From positions 23,318,375 through 23,382,374 of the forward strand of contig CM033408.1 of assembly GCA_019426215.1 (NCBI GenBank): DNA of 64,000 nucleotides, given 5' to 3'. Shown here piece after piece: positions 34,491 through 45,516 of this stretch. Source of the stretch: Buddleja alternifolia. Its lineage: Eukaryota; Streptophyta; Magnoliopsida; Lamiales; Scrophulariaceae. The number at the start of each line of letters is the position of its first letter. Position 1 is the first letter of the stretch. A program made the translations under genes and the position numbers. The notes beneath the pieces are model-generated. The model was not told the origin of the DNA and did no database searches. It saw only the letters and a list, made by a program, of their open reading frames with translations.

Positions 34491-34742
34491 TTAGTTAAAT
34501 CCAATTAATGGAGCCACATTCTTCAATGGGAGGAGAAGCTTGTTTAACTTTTCAAATTCCTTTTTGAGAACCCTTGCAACGTCAAGATTGCTTGAATCTT
34601 TAATCTGAGCAATTGTTCCAACCGCATTCGTGTCAATGATATATTTTTGTTTCGAACTGTAAATCTCTATCTTTATATTGCCGGTTTTAATTTTTTGCGT
34701 ATAACAAATGAATTCTTGTATAATAGATGGATTCTTTCCCAA
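34491..34742 (-). CDS. Hypothetical 83-residue ORF
   Basis: The frame from 34742 encodes NPSIIQEFICYTQKIKTGNI, then IDTNAVGTIAQIKDSSNLDV and a lysine- and leucine-rich C-terminus (EFEKLNKLLLPLKNVAPLIG). It has no stops and a mixed composition less biased than random AT-rich DNA here. There is no recognised domain, signal peptide or splice context. It may be a gene fragment or chance. Confidence 0.25.
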   Translation of the reverse strand: MGKNPSIIQEFICYTQKIKTGNIKIEIYSSKQKYIIDTNAVGTIAQIKDSSNLDVARVLKKEFEKLNKLLLPLKNVAPLIGFN

Positions 34743-35308
34743 TCTCCTTCTACGCTGTTTATTTTGTCAAACGAATCCTGTATTTAGTGTTCAGGGTTTT
34801 TACCCATGATTATTATATTAAATTTTAATTCTAAAAGAAATCAAATCAAATCAAATCCAACTAATATCTCATTTCTGATCAAAGTCGAGAAGAAAAAGTT
34901 GATAAACTACAAATCTACAAGTCTCATTATAGTAACAATAAAATAAGTATCAAAGGAAAAAAAATAAAAAAAAATACCTCACACAAGAAGAAAAACCAAA
35001 ATTAGGAATAGACGGTGATAAAAGGGTAAAAAATGTAAAAATAAAAATAAAATAAAGATACTGATCAGTACGTAATTGAAAACTGATCCACTACAAACCA
35101 CGCGCTTCGCTTCAGTCACGCGCCGCGCATCGACAAAACCACCACCGCCATCTCTCCACCAGATTCCAGCCTCAACAAAACTACAGTTACGGAGATCCTA
35201 GTTTATACTTCTGTACAAAAGTCGTCGATATATATATATATACACACAGATGTATATATATATTTTAATTTGTGCGTCAATCGGAAGTGAACTAGGGCGA
35301 TTTGGTCA
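34743..35308. other. Intergenic; GC rises toward the next gene
   Basis: AT-rich up to about 35090, then CG-rich DNA (CACGCGCCGCGCATCGAC) near 35100-35120 and a TA/CA microsatellite at 35228-35262. No frame is recognised. It is presumably the 3' side of the minus-strand gene at 35309-35593. Confidence 0.4.
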
Positions 35309-35593
35309 TCAAATGGTGCAGCCGCAGAAGACGAAGTAGAAACAGAGGAAGGATACGAGCGCGACGGACTCCACGGCGGAGACGACGGACCAGACGACGT
35401 CGTCGATGTCAGGAAGACTAAAGCGTGAGGTCCACCGCCCAGGCTCCAGAGAGCTGAGTGCGAGGCTAAGGCCGCTACTCAAGCTCGGCGGCGTCAAGTA
35501 CGAGGCGAACAGCCGAGGCCACCGGAAAATCGATGTCGGCAGCGAGAAGCTCACGTCCAGCCACCGGAAACCTGCCGCCGTCCAACGAGGCAT
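35309..35593 (-). CDS. Small membrane protein, unknown family
   Basis: This 94-residue frame has much higher GC than its AT-rich surroundings, a strong coding sign here. The N-terminal part is MPRWTAAGFRWLDVSFSLP, the middle is serine- and leucine-rich, and the C-terminus DIDDVVWSVVSAVESVALV continues into the hydrophobic SFLCFYFVFCGCTI. The result is one clear transmembrane helix (about residues 67-92) ending in a cysteine pair. The ATG follows a (TA)n run at 35594-35622 that could act as a TATA region. It looks intact and single-exon. I do not know the family. Confidence 0.5.
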   Translation of the reverse strand: MPRWTAAGFRWLDVSFSLPTSIFRWPRLFASYLTPPSLSSGLSLALSSLEPGRWTSRFSLPDIDDVVWSVVSAVESVALVSFLCFYFVFCGCTI

Positions 35594-36591
35594 ATATATA
35601 TATATATTTATATATATTGTGTAAGTAGAAAATGAAATTTCTGTTTGGGCGGAACTATGATCTATAGCTTTGTTTGTTTGGAAGGGAAATCTTTAAAAGG
35701 CAAAGGTGGAATGATCTGGACCCTTGATATCATTTCGGACTACCCGAGAAGAATTCCAACAGTTGTGGGCATGCCTGTCACGTGAACATTTCGTTTCAAA
35801 TTTCTTTTATTATGAAATAAAAAGTGCCCAAGCTCAGACTAGGGCTGTAATAATTATTTAAATTTGTTTGAACTATTGTCAAATTTCAAATTTTGTGTTT
35901 GAGTGTGGTTTAATTGTTAATTGAGCTGAACTCAAATGAGTTTTAGTCGAGCCAAACACGAGTTGATCTCGAGTAACTTGATTTTCTTGCACATATTTTA
36001 GTATTTTTTTTATTAATCGAGTCGAGATACAAAATTTTTAAAACGCAAAAAGTTGTTCATGTTTGATTTGATATGCTAATGAGCTGAGCTCGAACGAGTA
36101 TTTAACGATCTCAAATTAAATATTGACTAATTTGATTCGTCTTTAAACCCTATTCAGGACAAGGGTCTTGGAATTTTATTTTATTATTTGTAATACTCTA
36201 GTATACCTTATTATATTCCAACCTTCTTGATAAGATTTTATTCGCAGCATAGTGGGGGTGTGGGAGTGGGACTAATATTCTTAGTTATATGAAATAAACG
36301 AATTTTCTGGGCTGTTAAAACGAAAGGGAATATTCTTGGAATCAAGTTTTTTGGCTAAGCTTTTTATTGTTTTCTAGTCCTACAAGAAAAAAAAAGCTAA
36401 TTATATGACAAGTGGAAACACTTATGTTCGTATATATTAAAAAAAAACGATTAATTATAAAATTCTGATGTACACATTAACTAATGATATAAATCTATAT
36501 GTGGTTTGTTGGGTGTGGGCAAACTAATTTTGTAATAACTCTTAAGATTGAGTAATAAGTAAAGAGGAAAAATTTGTACGTATACAATATA
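35594..36591. other. Upstream region of the small membrane-protein gene, with old repeats
   Basis: TATATATA at 35593-35620, a CACGTG G-box-like core at 35779-35784, then an old dispersed repeat (about 35840-36130) with GAGCTGAACTCAAATGAG and GAGCCAAACACGAG words typical of diverged plant hAT-type MITEs. No open frame is recognised. Confidence 0.35.
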
Positions 36592-36600
36592 CCAGAATTA

Positions 36601-37493
36601 GGGAAAAATTATTTTTTTAGTCCGTTAACTTGACCTCTTTTGTATTTTAGTCCGTTAACTTGATACTTTACAAAATTAATCTGTTATCTTGGCATTTTTT
36701 TTTTAAATTTTGGTCATTTTCGCTGATTTGGGGATAAATTGCATCTTAATTTGGGGATAAATTGCAAATGGAGGGGAAATTGGGGGGAAATTCATTAAAA
36801 AATTGAAAAAAATTATTAAAAAATTAAAAAAATTCATTAAAAATTTGAAAAAACAGAAAATATTCATTAAAAATTGAAAAAATTCATTAAAAAGTTGGAA
36901 AAATAGAAAAATTCATTAAAAAATTGAGAAACTTGAAAAAATTCATTAAAAAATTGATATCCGAGAAAAAAAATAGGATTTTTTTGGATTTCAATTTGTT
37001 CAATTTTTTCGGATTTCAATTTTTTCAAAAAAATCCGAAAAAATTCATTGAATATTGTCGGGGAAAATTATTTTAATGAATTTTTTCAAATTTTTTCTTT
37101 AAATGAAATTTAAAGAAAAATAATTTTCCTCTAAAATATTTAATGAATTTTTTCTTTAAATGTTTTCGGATTTTTTTGAAAAAATTGAAATCCGAAAAAA
37201 ATCCGATTTTTTTTTCGGATTTCAATTTTTAACGATTTTTTTCAATTTTTTAAATTTTTTAATGAATTTTTTCAATTTTTTAATGAATTTTCCCCCAAAT
37301 CAGCAATTTCTCCCCAATTTTTCCTCCATTTGCAATTTATCCCCGAATTAAGATGCAATTTATCACCAAATCAGCGTAAAAGGACCAAAATTAAAAAAAG
37401 TGCAAAGATAACGAACTAATTTTATAAGGTGTCAAGTTAATGAACTAAAACGCAAAAAAAACCAAGTTAACGAATTAAAAAAATAATTTCCCC
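36601..37493. mobile_element. Foldback MULE-type MITE, 893 bp
   Basis: It starts GGGAAAAATTATTTTTTTAG and ends AATAATTTCCCC. It is flanked by CCAGAATTA (36592-36600) and CCATAATTA (37494-37502), a 9-bp duplication with one difference. The inverted repeats are not confined to the ends: almost the whole element, including the run of ATTCATTAAAAAATTG motifs and its inverse, can fold into one long stem. Confidence 0.82.
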
Positions 37494-37502
37494 CCATAAT
37501 TA

Positions 37503-37958
37503 GTATTTCAATATGATTGAAAATCATGCCACATTAAAAGTGAGACTCATGTCATGTTGATGTAACAATATTTTAGTGAGCAACTCCCGACATAAATAAA
37601 GTGTTGTCTTTATTATATAGTAGTTATTGGGTATTTACTTTTACTAGTAATAATTCGTTTATCTTTTACTCTAGTGAAAATAATGAAGTTCTAGAGATTT
37701 AGAAAAACAGAGTGCAACTCCGGATTTAAGTGTCTTGAATTCAATTTTCAAGCTGTAACAAAATTCGAACTCCCAAGTCCTAACTCCTAACAACCAAACT
37801 ATTCAGTTTTAGCATTCTGTGAGTAATTACAAGATCTAATTAAAAAAAAAAGTAATTATAAGATCCACACTAGCACAAGTCATTACTTATAAGGAACATT
37901 GGTTATGTAAATTCTATCAATTTTCAATCCTTGAGAATTAAGATGCACGAAATACTTA
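37503..37958. other. Intergenic, no feature seen
   Basis: AT-rich single-copy-looking sequence without an open frame or repeat that I can recognise. Confidence 0.4.
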
Positions 37959-38542
37959 TAAAAATTAGGGCTAAAATGATTTTGCCCCCCTTTACTATAG
38001 ACACACCAGTAATATCCCTCTCTACTGTAGACACACCATCAAATACCTTAATCTACCTCTAAAACCTTCAACCACCCCACTCTACTACATTAAAATACAT
38101 CAAACACCACCCTAAACACATTGATAGACAAAAAAACCCTTGATTTATTAAAATGATAAAATCGCTTAGAAATTAGAACCCATCTAGTTCAATCTACATA
38201 GTACTTTGCCACTTTTTGCTTAAATTTTATTTAATGTGGTCCCATATTTTATGTAAGGATAATTTTATTAAAAACAAAACCCTTGAATTAATTTAAATTA
38301 GATTAATAAAAAAATTGCTATAATATAGAAAAAATTAAGAATAAGTTTTAAATTATTTCATGCAAATTTATATAACTAATTTATTATATGTTTTTTCTTT
38401 ATAAAGAATTAAGCAAATTTACTCTTCTCTTTTTCTTTAGATAACTTAGTTGCATTAATAGAAATTAAAAATTATTCTTGTTATTTTTTGCTTTCTAATT
38501 TTGGTTGCATTTTCGTATAAGTAAATAACTAAATATTGTGAT

Positions 38543-39078
38543 TGATGTACGTGGGATTTACACCAATAAATTTATATGATAATTGCGAGAAATTGAGTAT
38601 AAAAGCTATATAAGTAATAGAGAGTAAAATGCATAAAAGTGTAAAGTTGTTTATTGATTATCAATAATGGATATTTATACAAGTTAGATGACTTCTATAC
38701 AAATATGGTAAGTAGAATCCGGTTGATTTCTTTCATGCCCTATTTATGGTAGCTAGAGCTATTTCTGGAAGCTTTTGGGTGTCCAAAAATCATCCTAAAA
38801 ACGCGTCTGGCCAACTCCATATTTAGCATGCCGAATCATCCTGCTTTGGTAAGTGTTTGACTAATCCTCTTTGATTGATATTTGATTGGATTCTTGATTG
38901 GATATTGTTTGTTTGATTGATATCCTTCCTTTAGGGCTTTGACTTGGGCTCTAATCTTGTTAATTGGATGAGGCTGAAATGTCAATACATGGGCCGAAAT
39001 ATTATGATACAATAAAGAAATACATAATATTCTTTGGGCTTATTAGCTTGGCCTAATGGATGATATCGACCCAAATCA
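38543..39078 (-). repeat. 3' LTR of the first gypsy element
   Basis: On plus it starts TGATGTACGTGG and ends GACCCAAATCA. It is the 536 bp partner of 50640-51175. Confidence 0.88.
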
Positions 39079-39748
39079 ATAGTCCACCAACTCTAAAGTT
39101 TGACTTGTCAAGTTGAAGGAGCTGTAAAAGAATTATTTATGGGAGCCAAGCTGATAACTAAAATTCCTCCTGAATTTCTGTTGAACATGCTAGCTGAAAG
39201 TACTCGTAGTTAGTACGCTGAAGAAACAATGACTTGTTTGGAAAGCCTTGATAAGTTTCTAGAAGGCTCTTTTGAGAAAACCATAGGTATGACGTCATTT
39301 GATGGACTGGAGACGCTTGGGCTTCCCTAGGATAAGAATTTTGCAGCCTTTCTCCCTAGATTCCCTCGCCATCATCATGGCAGTTACTTCCCTGTCGCCA
39401 TAACTGCCTATAGATAGTCACAGATGTGTGCCACGTGTACGGTCACTGAGTGACCCGCCCAAAAGGAAGTTTTTATCTTTTTCTTCCTTAACTGCATTTT
39501 TCAAATTTCAAAAACCCCCTCCTTCCATTTTTAATCGATTTTTGTCGCCTTGTTTTTTCCTCTTCATCTCCTTAAAATCACTCGTCCAATTTCCTCTTTT
39601 TTTCCATCTTCGATTAATTGAGCAGTTATCACTCCGAGATCCACATCTCGTGCCTTTTGTTTTATACTTTTTTTTTTTGTAATTTGTAATCTTTGTAGAA
39701 AAATTCTGTCACTATTCCCCTGTGTTTATCTTGTAAAAGTTTGAGAAA

Positions 39749-42700
39749 ATGTCACATGTTACCAATCCTACTCCCATATCCTCCGATGATAATGTTCAAA
39801 TCAAGGATTAAAATTTCGTTTCGATGATAAGTTTCGAGTTCTTAAATATAAGAAACGTATCGGAAACGTCATGGAAAACTTGAAAAATGCTAGAAATACG
39901 GTAAAAACCGTGAAAAAAGAAGTAAAGAAGGGTTGCTTCCTCTTTTCACTAGCAAAAAATAATAGTTGTGTAAAATGTTTATACATCTACATCAACAATT
40001 GATCAAATTACACTAATAAATAAAGTGGTAACGTTTGATTCAAGTTTAACATTCACAGAAAATATAACCGATAAAATTTTAGTAACTTAAATTGTGAAAC
40101 AAAAAATTCTAAAAGTGTTGTAGTGAAAAAAAATAAAAAGTCGTAATGTTTGATTCAAGTTTAGCATTCACAGAGCATATAATTGATAAAATTTTAGTAA
40201 CTTAAATTGTGAAATAAAAAATTCTAAAAGTGTTGTCGTGAAAAAAAAAAGTTAATATGAATGATACCTATGAAAAAATTACTTTAATCGATAATACAAT
40301 AATCTTCATCTTGAGTCGCATTATAAAAAGTCGCTTCTCGGCAAAATAAATATTTGTTTGATTGTTAGATTTATTACTCTTCATTTCATCATCTTCTTCT
40401 TTTTTTTTTTTACTTTTTTCCCCACATTGAGAGATTTGAGAGCTCTGTTGTATTTGCGATAGAGCAAATCTTTTTGAAAAGTAATTACCAAACTCTCAAT
40501 GTTTCCATGATTTTCATAGAAATCTTTTTAAAACTCTCAATGTGTTGGCGATAGAGCAAATCTTTTTGAAAAGAAATTACCAAACTCTCAATGTTTTCAT
40601 GTTCAATGGAAACGAACATGGAAACCATGGAAACATTGAGAGTTTTCATGGAAACATTAAGAGTTTCCTAGGAAACAATGTAATTTCTAAACTACATGGT
40701 GATTTCTTTTCCTTAGGTTGAAAAATAGAAACTTTTCGGACGTTTCGCTGGAAAAGAAAAGAAACTTTGAACCATGGTTCAAATACTCCCTCCTGAAAAT
40801 ATGGGTAATCTTCCTCCCGTCGCCGAAAATCCTTTGAATATTTCGGTGGCAGAACCACTTGCAAATGTTGCTAATCTGCCATCACTTCCTCTTTCCGTGG
40901 GAGAGTCTTATAGTGCTCATCAACCTGGAGGAACCATAAATCTAGATTCCTCATCCTCTACTCCTTCGAACAGTCCTTGTATTTCTGGTTTTTCTTTTCT
41001 TTTAGCCTAACCAATCTCCGAGAGACATCCTCCGGAGGTTTCTCCAGAAATTCCTCCTGTAATTCCTTTGGAAAATCTTGATTAGCCTGATCCTGATGAA
41101 TTGGATGAACTGGCCGAGGAGACCCTAAGTGCCCAGGAGAAAATACTGTTTGTTGGCCCAGGGGCTCGTTTGTAGATGGTGTACAGGTCCCGATTTACCT
41201 GTCATCAAGAAAATATCATAAGGGCCACCTATGGCATCCCTCAATTTCACCGTATTCAGGTTCCCAGTGCTACCGATAGGGATCACCTTCACCTTCCTGG
41301 TTTTATGCTTTTTACGTCATCCATCTTCGGGCTGTCTTGCGTTTTCCGATCGACCCCTTATATATTGCCATAGCCAAAAGGTTCAAAATTCCTTTAAACT
41401 ATCTTTCCCTAAATTCTATGCGAGCCATAGTTACTTTCAATGTGTTATTGCGTAGCATAGATCTTCATCCTACTGCCGAGCTTTTCTATTCCTTCTTTTT
41501 CCCGTGATCCTCCAGGAATGAGTCAGGGGTATTCTACTTTACCCCTAGGAAAGAGGTTTACTTCTTCTCTACTTATCCCTCTTCTGAAAAAGACTAAAAG
41601 AAGAATTTTTTCTTCATTGCTCCTCCTGAAGGAACCTCCTGTGACTTTCTTCACGAATGTATAGAGAAGTTAGGAAATCCCAACTTGTATCCTCTTTCTA
41701 GCCGGCTTCTTTTAAACCAAAGATTGTTGACTTATCTGAATTGGAATGAGTATGATGTGGGGAAATTGGTTGACCCACGCTTGTTGTATCATTTCAACTT
41801 GAGTCCCATTGAGGTAGACATGAAGGGTGAAACTATATGTAGCTTTTTAATCTAATGTTTATATTTTTGCTGCTGCTTTTCTTCCTAACCTTTTTGTCTG
41901 ACTGTTGTTCTGAATTTCTTTCTATTTTGCAGCTGAAATAATAGACGCTGTCAGGGTTACTGAATCAAAACACCAAAGACAAAGGGCTCCCCGGTCCATT
42001 TCTTCGGCTCTATTGGTTGTTCCTCCTGCCACCCCTCCAATCACTCTTCCTAGGTCCCAATTTCCTGTGGGGCAAACAACTGCCATTTCACCATAGGATT
42101 CAGCTCATGGTGCTTCTGCCCGTGATTTTCCTGACCATCTTGGTAGGGACCCATCCAAGGCAAATGAGATTGCTGCAGAAAAGAGAGCTGCTGATAGTTC
42201 TTCTGACATTCTCCCTCCAAAGCACGGTAATACTAGTATCTTGTTCAAGGATGTCATGCCCTCCTTGACTTTCAACACTACTGAGTCTCTGACCCTTCGT
42301 ACTCGCTCACGGGCTCAAGATTTTCCTTAAACCTCCGTGTTGAAAAGTAAAGATTTGGTGGTTATGCGTAGCTTTTTAAAGAATATAGCTAATTCCTTGG
42401 ACCGCTAGCTGCTGAAGTCCCTCTAGCCCAATGAAACCATTAACTGGTTGATTGAAATGCTCCCTAAGGTATGCCATATGTTCCTCTATTCTATTTTCCC
42501 GTATGGCGCAAGTGTTTTATTTTTCTCCTTTTTGTGTGCAGTTTAGTCTTCTGGCAGCACAGGCCTTGCTAGACATAAACCAGTCAACTGAGATGGATGA
42601 TCAGAAAAAAAGACCTAGCTAAAGCAAAGAAGCAAGTAGGATCCTACCTCTCCCTGGAACAGTCCTAGCAGAAGGAGAAAGAGAAAGCCCTACTGGATAT

Positions 42701-43232
42701 CCAAGAGCAGAAATCTCGTGCTGCTTCGTTGTCAGGGAAAGTCAGGGTCCTGGAGGACCAGCTGAGAAGTGCTCTAGAGCACCAGGAGATGGAACTTCAA
42801 GATGCTGTGGCAAAGGGTCGCCAAATGGGTATTGCGGAATTTCCAATTTCTGCAGAAGGACAGGCTTTCCTGGAGATATTCAAGGCTAGTTTCCTGGCTT
42901 CCACTGAGTTTTAGAACATGGTGGGTGATAAAACTTTAGAGTATTTTGAGAAAGGCTTTGAAGGATGCAAAAATCAATTTGCTGCTGCGGGTTATCTTCC
43001 TGCTGGAGGTGATGTCTCTTTCCTCGATGTCTATGCTGCGATGGATGTTGCTCTATTGAAACCTCACACTCCAGCAACTGAAAATGTTCCAGGTGATTTT
43101 CCTCCTGCTGTTGTTCAAGAGGTTAATTTAGCTCTAGACCAAGCTGGTAACCACCCCCCTAGTCAGCCTGATAACAACCCCGTAAGTGCGGTAGAGAACA
43201 TTGCCGAGAATATTCCAGCTAATGAGGAGTAG
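39749..43232 (+). pseudogene. Extra gene antisense to gag-pol, PF04195-like, with introns
   Basis: This plus-strand gene lies inside the first gypsy element. It starts at ATG 39749 (MSHVTNPTPISSDDN), is interrupted by a 975 bp hAT-like insertion, and resumes in phase at 40777. A proline- and acid-rich N-terminus leads to a segment (about 41240-41660, frameshifted) with LYIAIAKRF and LNYLSPNSMRAIVTFNVLL, resembling the 'putative gypsy type transposon' domain PF04195. Introns are recognisable at 41839-41932 and 42469-42541 (GT...AG). The C-terminal part is coiled-coil (42729-42914: KVRVLEDQLRSALEHQEMEL), then an acidic tail ending NIPANEE at 43232. In-frame stops at 41008, about 41083, 41173 and 42912 and several frameshifts make it a pseudogene. 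It has its own CT-rich leader at 39480-39700. Confidence 0.7.
39802..40776. mobile_element. hAT-like element, 975 bp, in the antisense gene
   Basis: The 8-bp duplication GTTCAAAT flanks it exactly (39794-39801 and 40777-40784). The ends CAAGGATTAAAATTTCG and, inverted, CATGGTTCAAAGTTTC are loosely similar. Inside is a tandem duplication of about 120 bp (about 40024-40143 and 40144-40250, with GTTTGATTCAAGTTTA) and repeated CCAAACTCTCAATGTTT words. Skipping it restores the reading phase of the host gene. Confidence 0.78.
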
Positions 43233-44259
43233 TTTTTATGTTATTTTGAGAAACAAGTGTTTTGTTTTGGCTAGGCTGTGTTATAGCCTTCAGACAATGT
43301 TTATTTTTTGTTGTTTTTGTTTTGTTGCCCTCTGAGGCACATGATGCTTTTAATATGTTTTTGCTTTGGCTAGTATGAATTATCTAAGTTTGTTTATATC
43401 CTATCTATCTATGCTTACTGAAATCGCATATGTGTTTTGATGCTAACTAAAATAGATGCTTATGAACGTGCAAAAATGAACCAACACAAGCTGTGAGAAG
43501 AAGAATTTAAATACAAATTGAGCACATAATTCTGATAGATTTTAGCTAGCTAAGTAGCAACATAATTTGGAATATGCTTATCACGTGCTTAAAAAAAGTA
43601 TGCATGTGGAAAAAGGAATATGGCAAGAGCTTGCACATATTAAAGATATATAAGCCTTTTGAGTCCCAAGGATTAGTCACTCCGTACCACAATTTCTTCC
43701 CTAGGGCTCACACCTGGCCAGTATGCTACTGGGGTTTTCCTTTCTTATTTCTGCCTTTTTCTCCTGAATTTTGCCCCTTATGCTACCTCGGAGTACGAGT
43801 GGACTTGTATGTCTCACTCCTATCCTGGGGATCAAACAATAGGCTGTCCCCCCAACCTTATTTCTTCTAACTATTCTTATTTTTTCTAGTTTGAGAAGTA
43901 GACTGAAAAGTCTCCAACTTTATTTCTTTTTCCAGAAACGAGCCAGATAGATCCGCAGCTGAATTTTCCCTGACTGGATGAATCCAGGCTACCCATCCAA
44001 TTTTTCTAAGCACCGTCTACTTCATGCCACTAATACCCTTTTGTCTTTGATGTGTGTGAAAGTGCAAAATATTTACACAATAGAAAAGATGCATTGTATA
44101 AGGTATACATTCTATGAAACGAATTATACTATTTACAGAAAGTAAATTAAGAGATATGATAATAAAAAGCAATCGTAATATTACTTAGCTCATGTTGCAT
44201 ATTTTTACCCTGCAAAGTTGGCTCACAATCTTTCTGATCACACTCCTAAACATAAAATC
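43233..44259. other. Non-coding spacer between the convergent genes of the gypsy element
   Basis: This lies between the 3' end of the plus-strand extra gene and the 3' end of minus-strand pol. The open frame at 43574-43870 is not supported by any motif. It is presumably a shared 3' region with termination signals for both directions. Confidence 0.4.
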
Positions 44260-45441
44260 TCTTCAGGGCTTGTACATTCCATGGACGAGGGAATTGCTTT
44301 CCTTCTCCATTCTACAGCTCGTAGGCTCCTCCTCTTAATACCTTTGTTACCTTGTATGGGCCATCCCAGTTAGGTCTCTACCATTTTCAAGACGAGGTCA
44401 CCTACTTGAAAGTTCCTCTCATGAACCTTGCTAGCCTGAGACCTTTGGATGCGTTGTTTGTATAGTTCAATGCGTAAGTACGCCTTGCTTCTCCCCTCAT
44501 CGATCATATATCTAACTCTTCTCGCATCCTTGCTTCATTTTGTTCTGCATTGAAGTGTTCAATCCGGAGGGTTGGTACCCTGATTTCAGGTGGTATTACA
44601 GCCCCCGTGCCGTATACCAATTAGAATGGACTCTTTCCCGTGGTGGTTTTAGGTGTAGTTCTATAGGACCATAGCACAGAGGGTAATTTATCTACCCAGT
44701 CTTTGCACTAAAATCTAATTCGTGACTTCCACTTGTCCATTAGTATGTGGATGTGCCACTGAGTTGAATTGCTGCTGGACTCCTAGCCCCTCACACCAGT
44801 TTTTTAGCTTGACTCCACTAAATTGTCGCTCATTATTAGCTATGATCTCTTTTGAAATGCCAAATCAACATATAGTATTTTTTCCATAAGAATCGCATTA
44901 CTTCCCCTTCTATAATTCGGGCTAAAGCCTCCGCCTCTACCCATTTGATAAAATAATCCACCACGACCAGCAAAAACTTTTTTTGGGCCTTGGCCACGGG
45001 GAATGGCCCTACTATGTCCATTCCCCACCGCGCGAAGGGACAAGGGACACTCAGGGAGTGTAAATATTCAGCTGGTCTATGTATAAAGTTAGCATGCTTC
45101 TGACATTGCTCGAATTTTCGTACTAGCTCGGCTGCATCTCCTTTGAGGCTTGGCCAGAAGTATCCCGATCGTAAAGCTTTTTCTGCTAAAGATGCTTCTT
45201 CTATATGTCTGCCACAACACCCTTCGTGCATTTCTCTTAAAATCTACTCTCCCTCCTCCTCGGATATGCATTTAAGGTAAAGCTGGACATATCTCCTATT
45301 ATATAACACACCTTCTATCATAACAAAATTCTCCGCCCTGACAGACATCCTTTGCTTATTATATTTGTCTTCTGGTAACACTCGTTTGGTGAGATATTGT
45401 ACAATATCCCTCCTCCAGTCTGTGATTTCTTCATTGCTCAT
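44260..45441 (-). pseudogene. gypsy integrase, broken
   Basis: It contains the N-terminal zinc-binding region (MHEGCCGRHIEEASLAEK ... QCQKHANF) and the start of the catalytic core (MDIVGPFPVAKAQKKFLLVV, DYFIKWVEAEAL). Fragments of the core end and C-terminal part follow toward 44260, where GMAHTRQQR-like pieces appear in shifted frames. Several stops occur (for example near 44836). Confidence 0.75.
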
Positions 45442-45516
45442 GACATCCTTCTCCGTGCTGGGCCTGGCTAAGGCCTAGATTGTAATCTACCTGGTTTTGC
45501 AATCGGTGATTGCACT

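Noticed and set aside
39428..39682. 84-codon plus frame ahead of the antisense gene
   Set aside because: A CT-rich leader gives a serine/phenylalanine/leucine-rich translation; it is more likely 5' UTR.
43574..43870. 98-codon plus frame between the antisense gene and integrase
   Set aside because: No motif, and located in a convergent 3' spacer.
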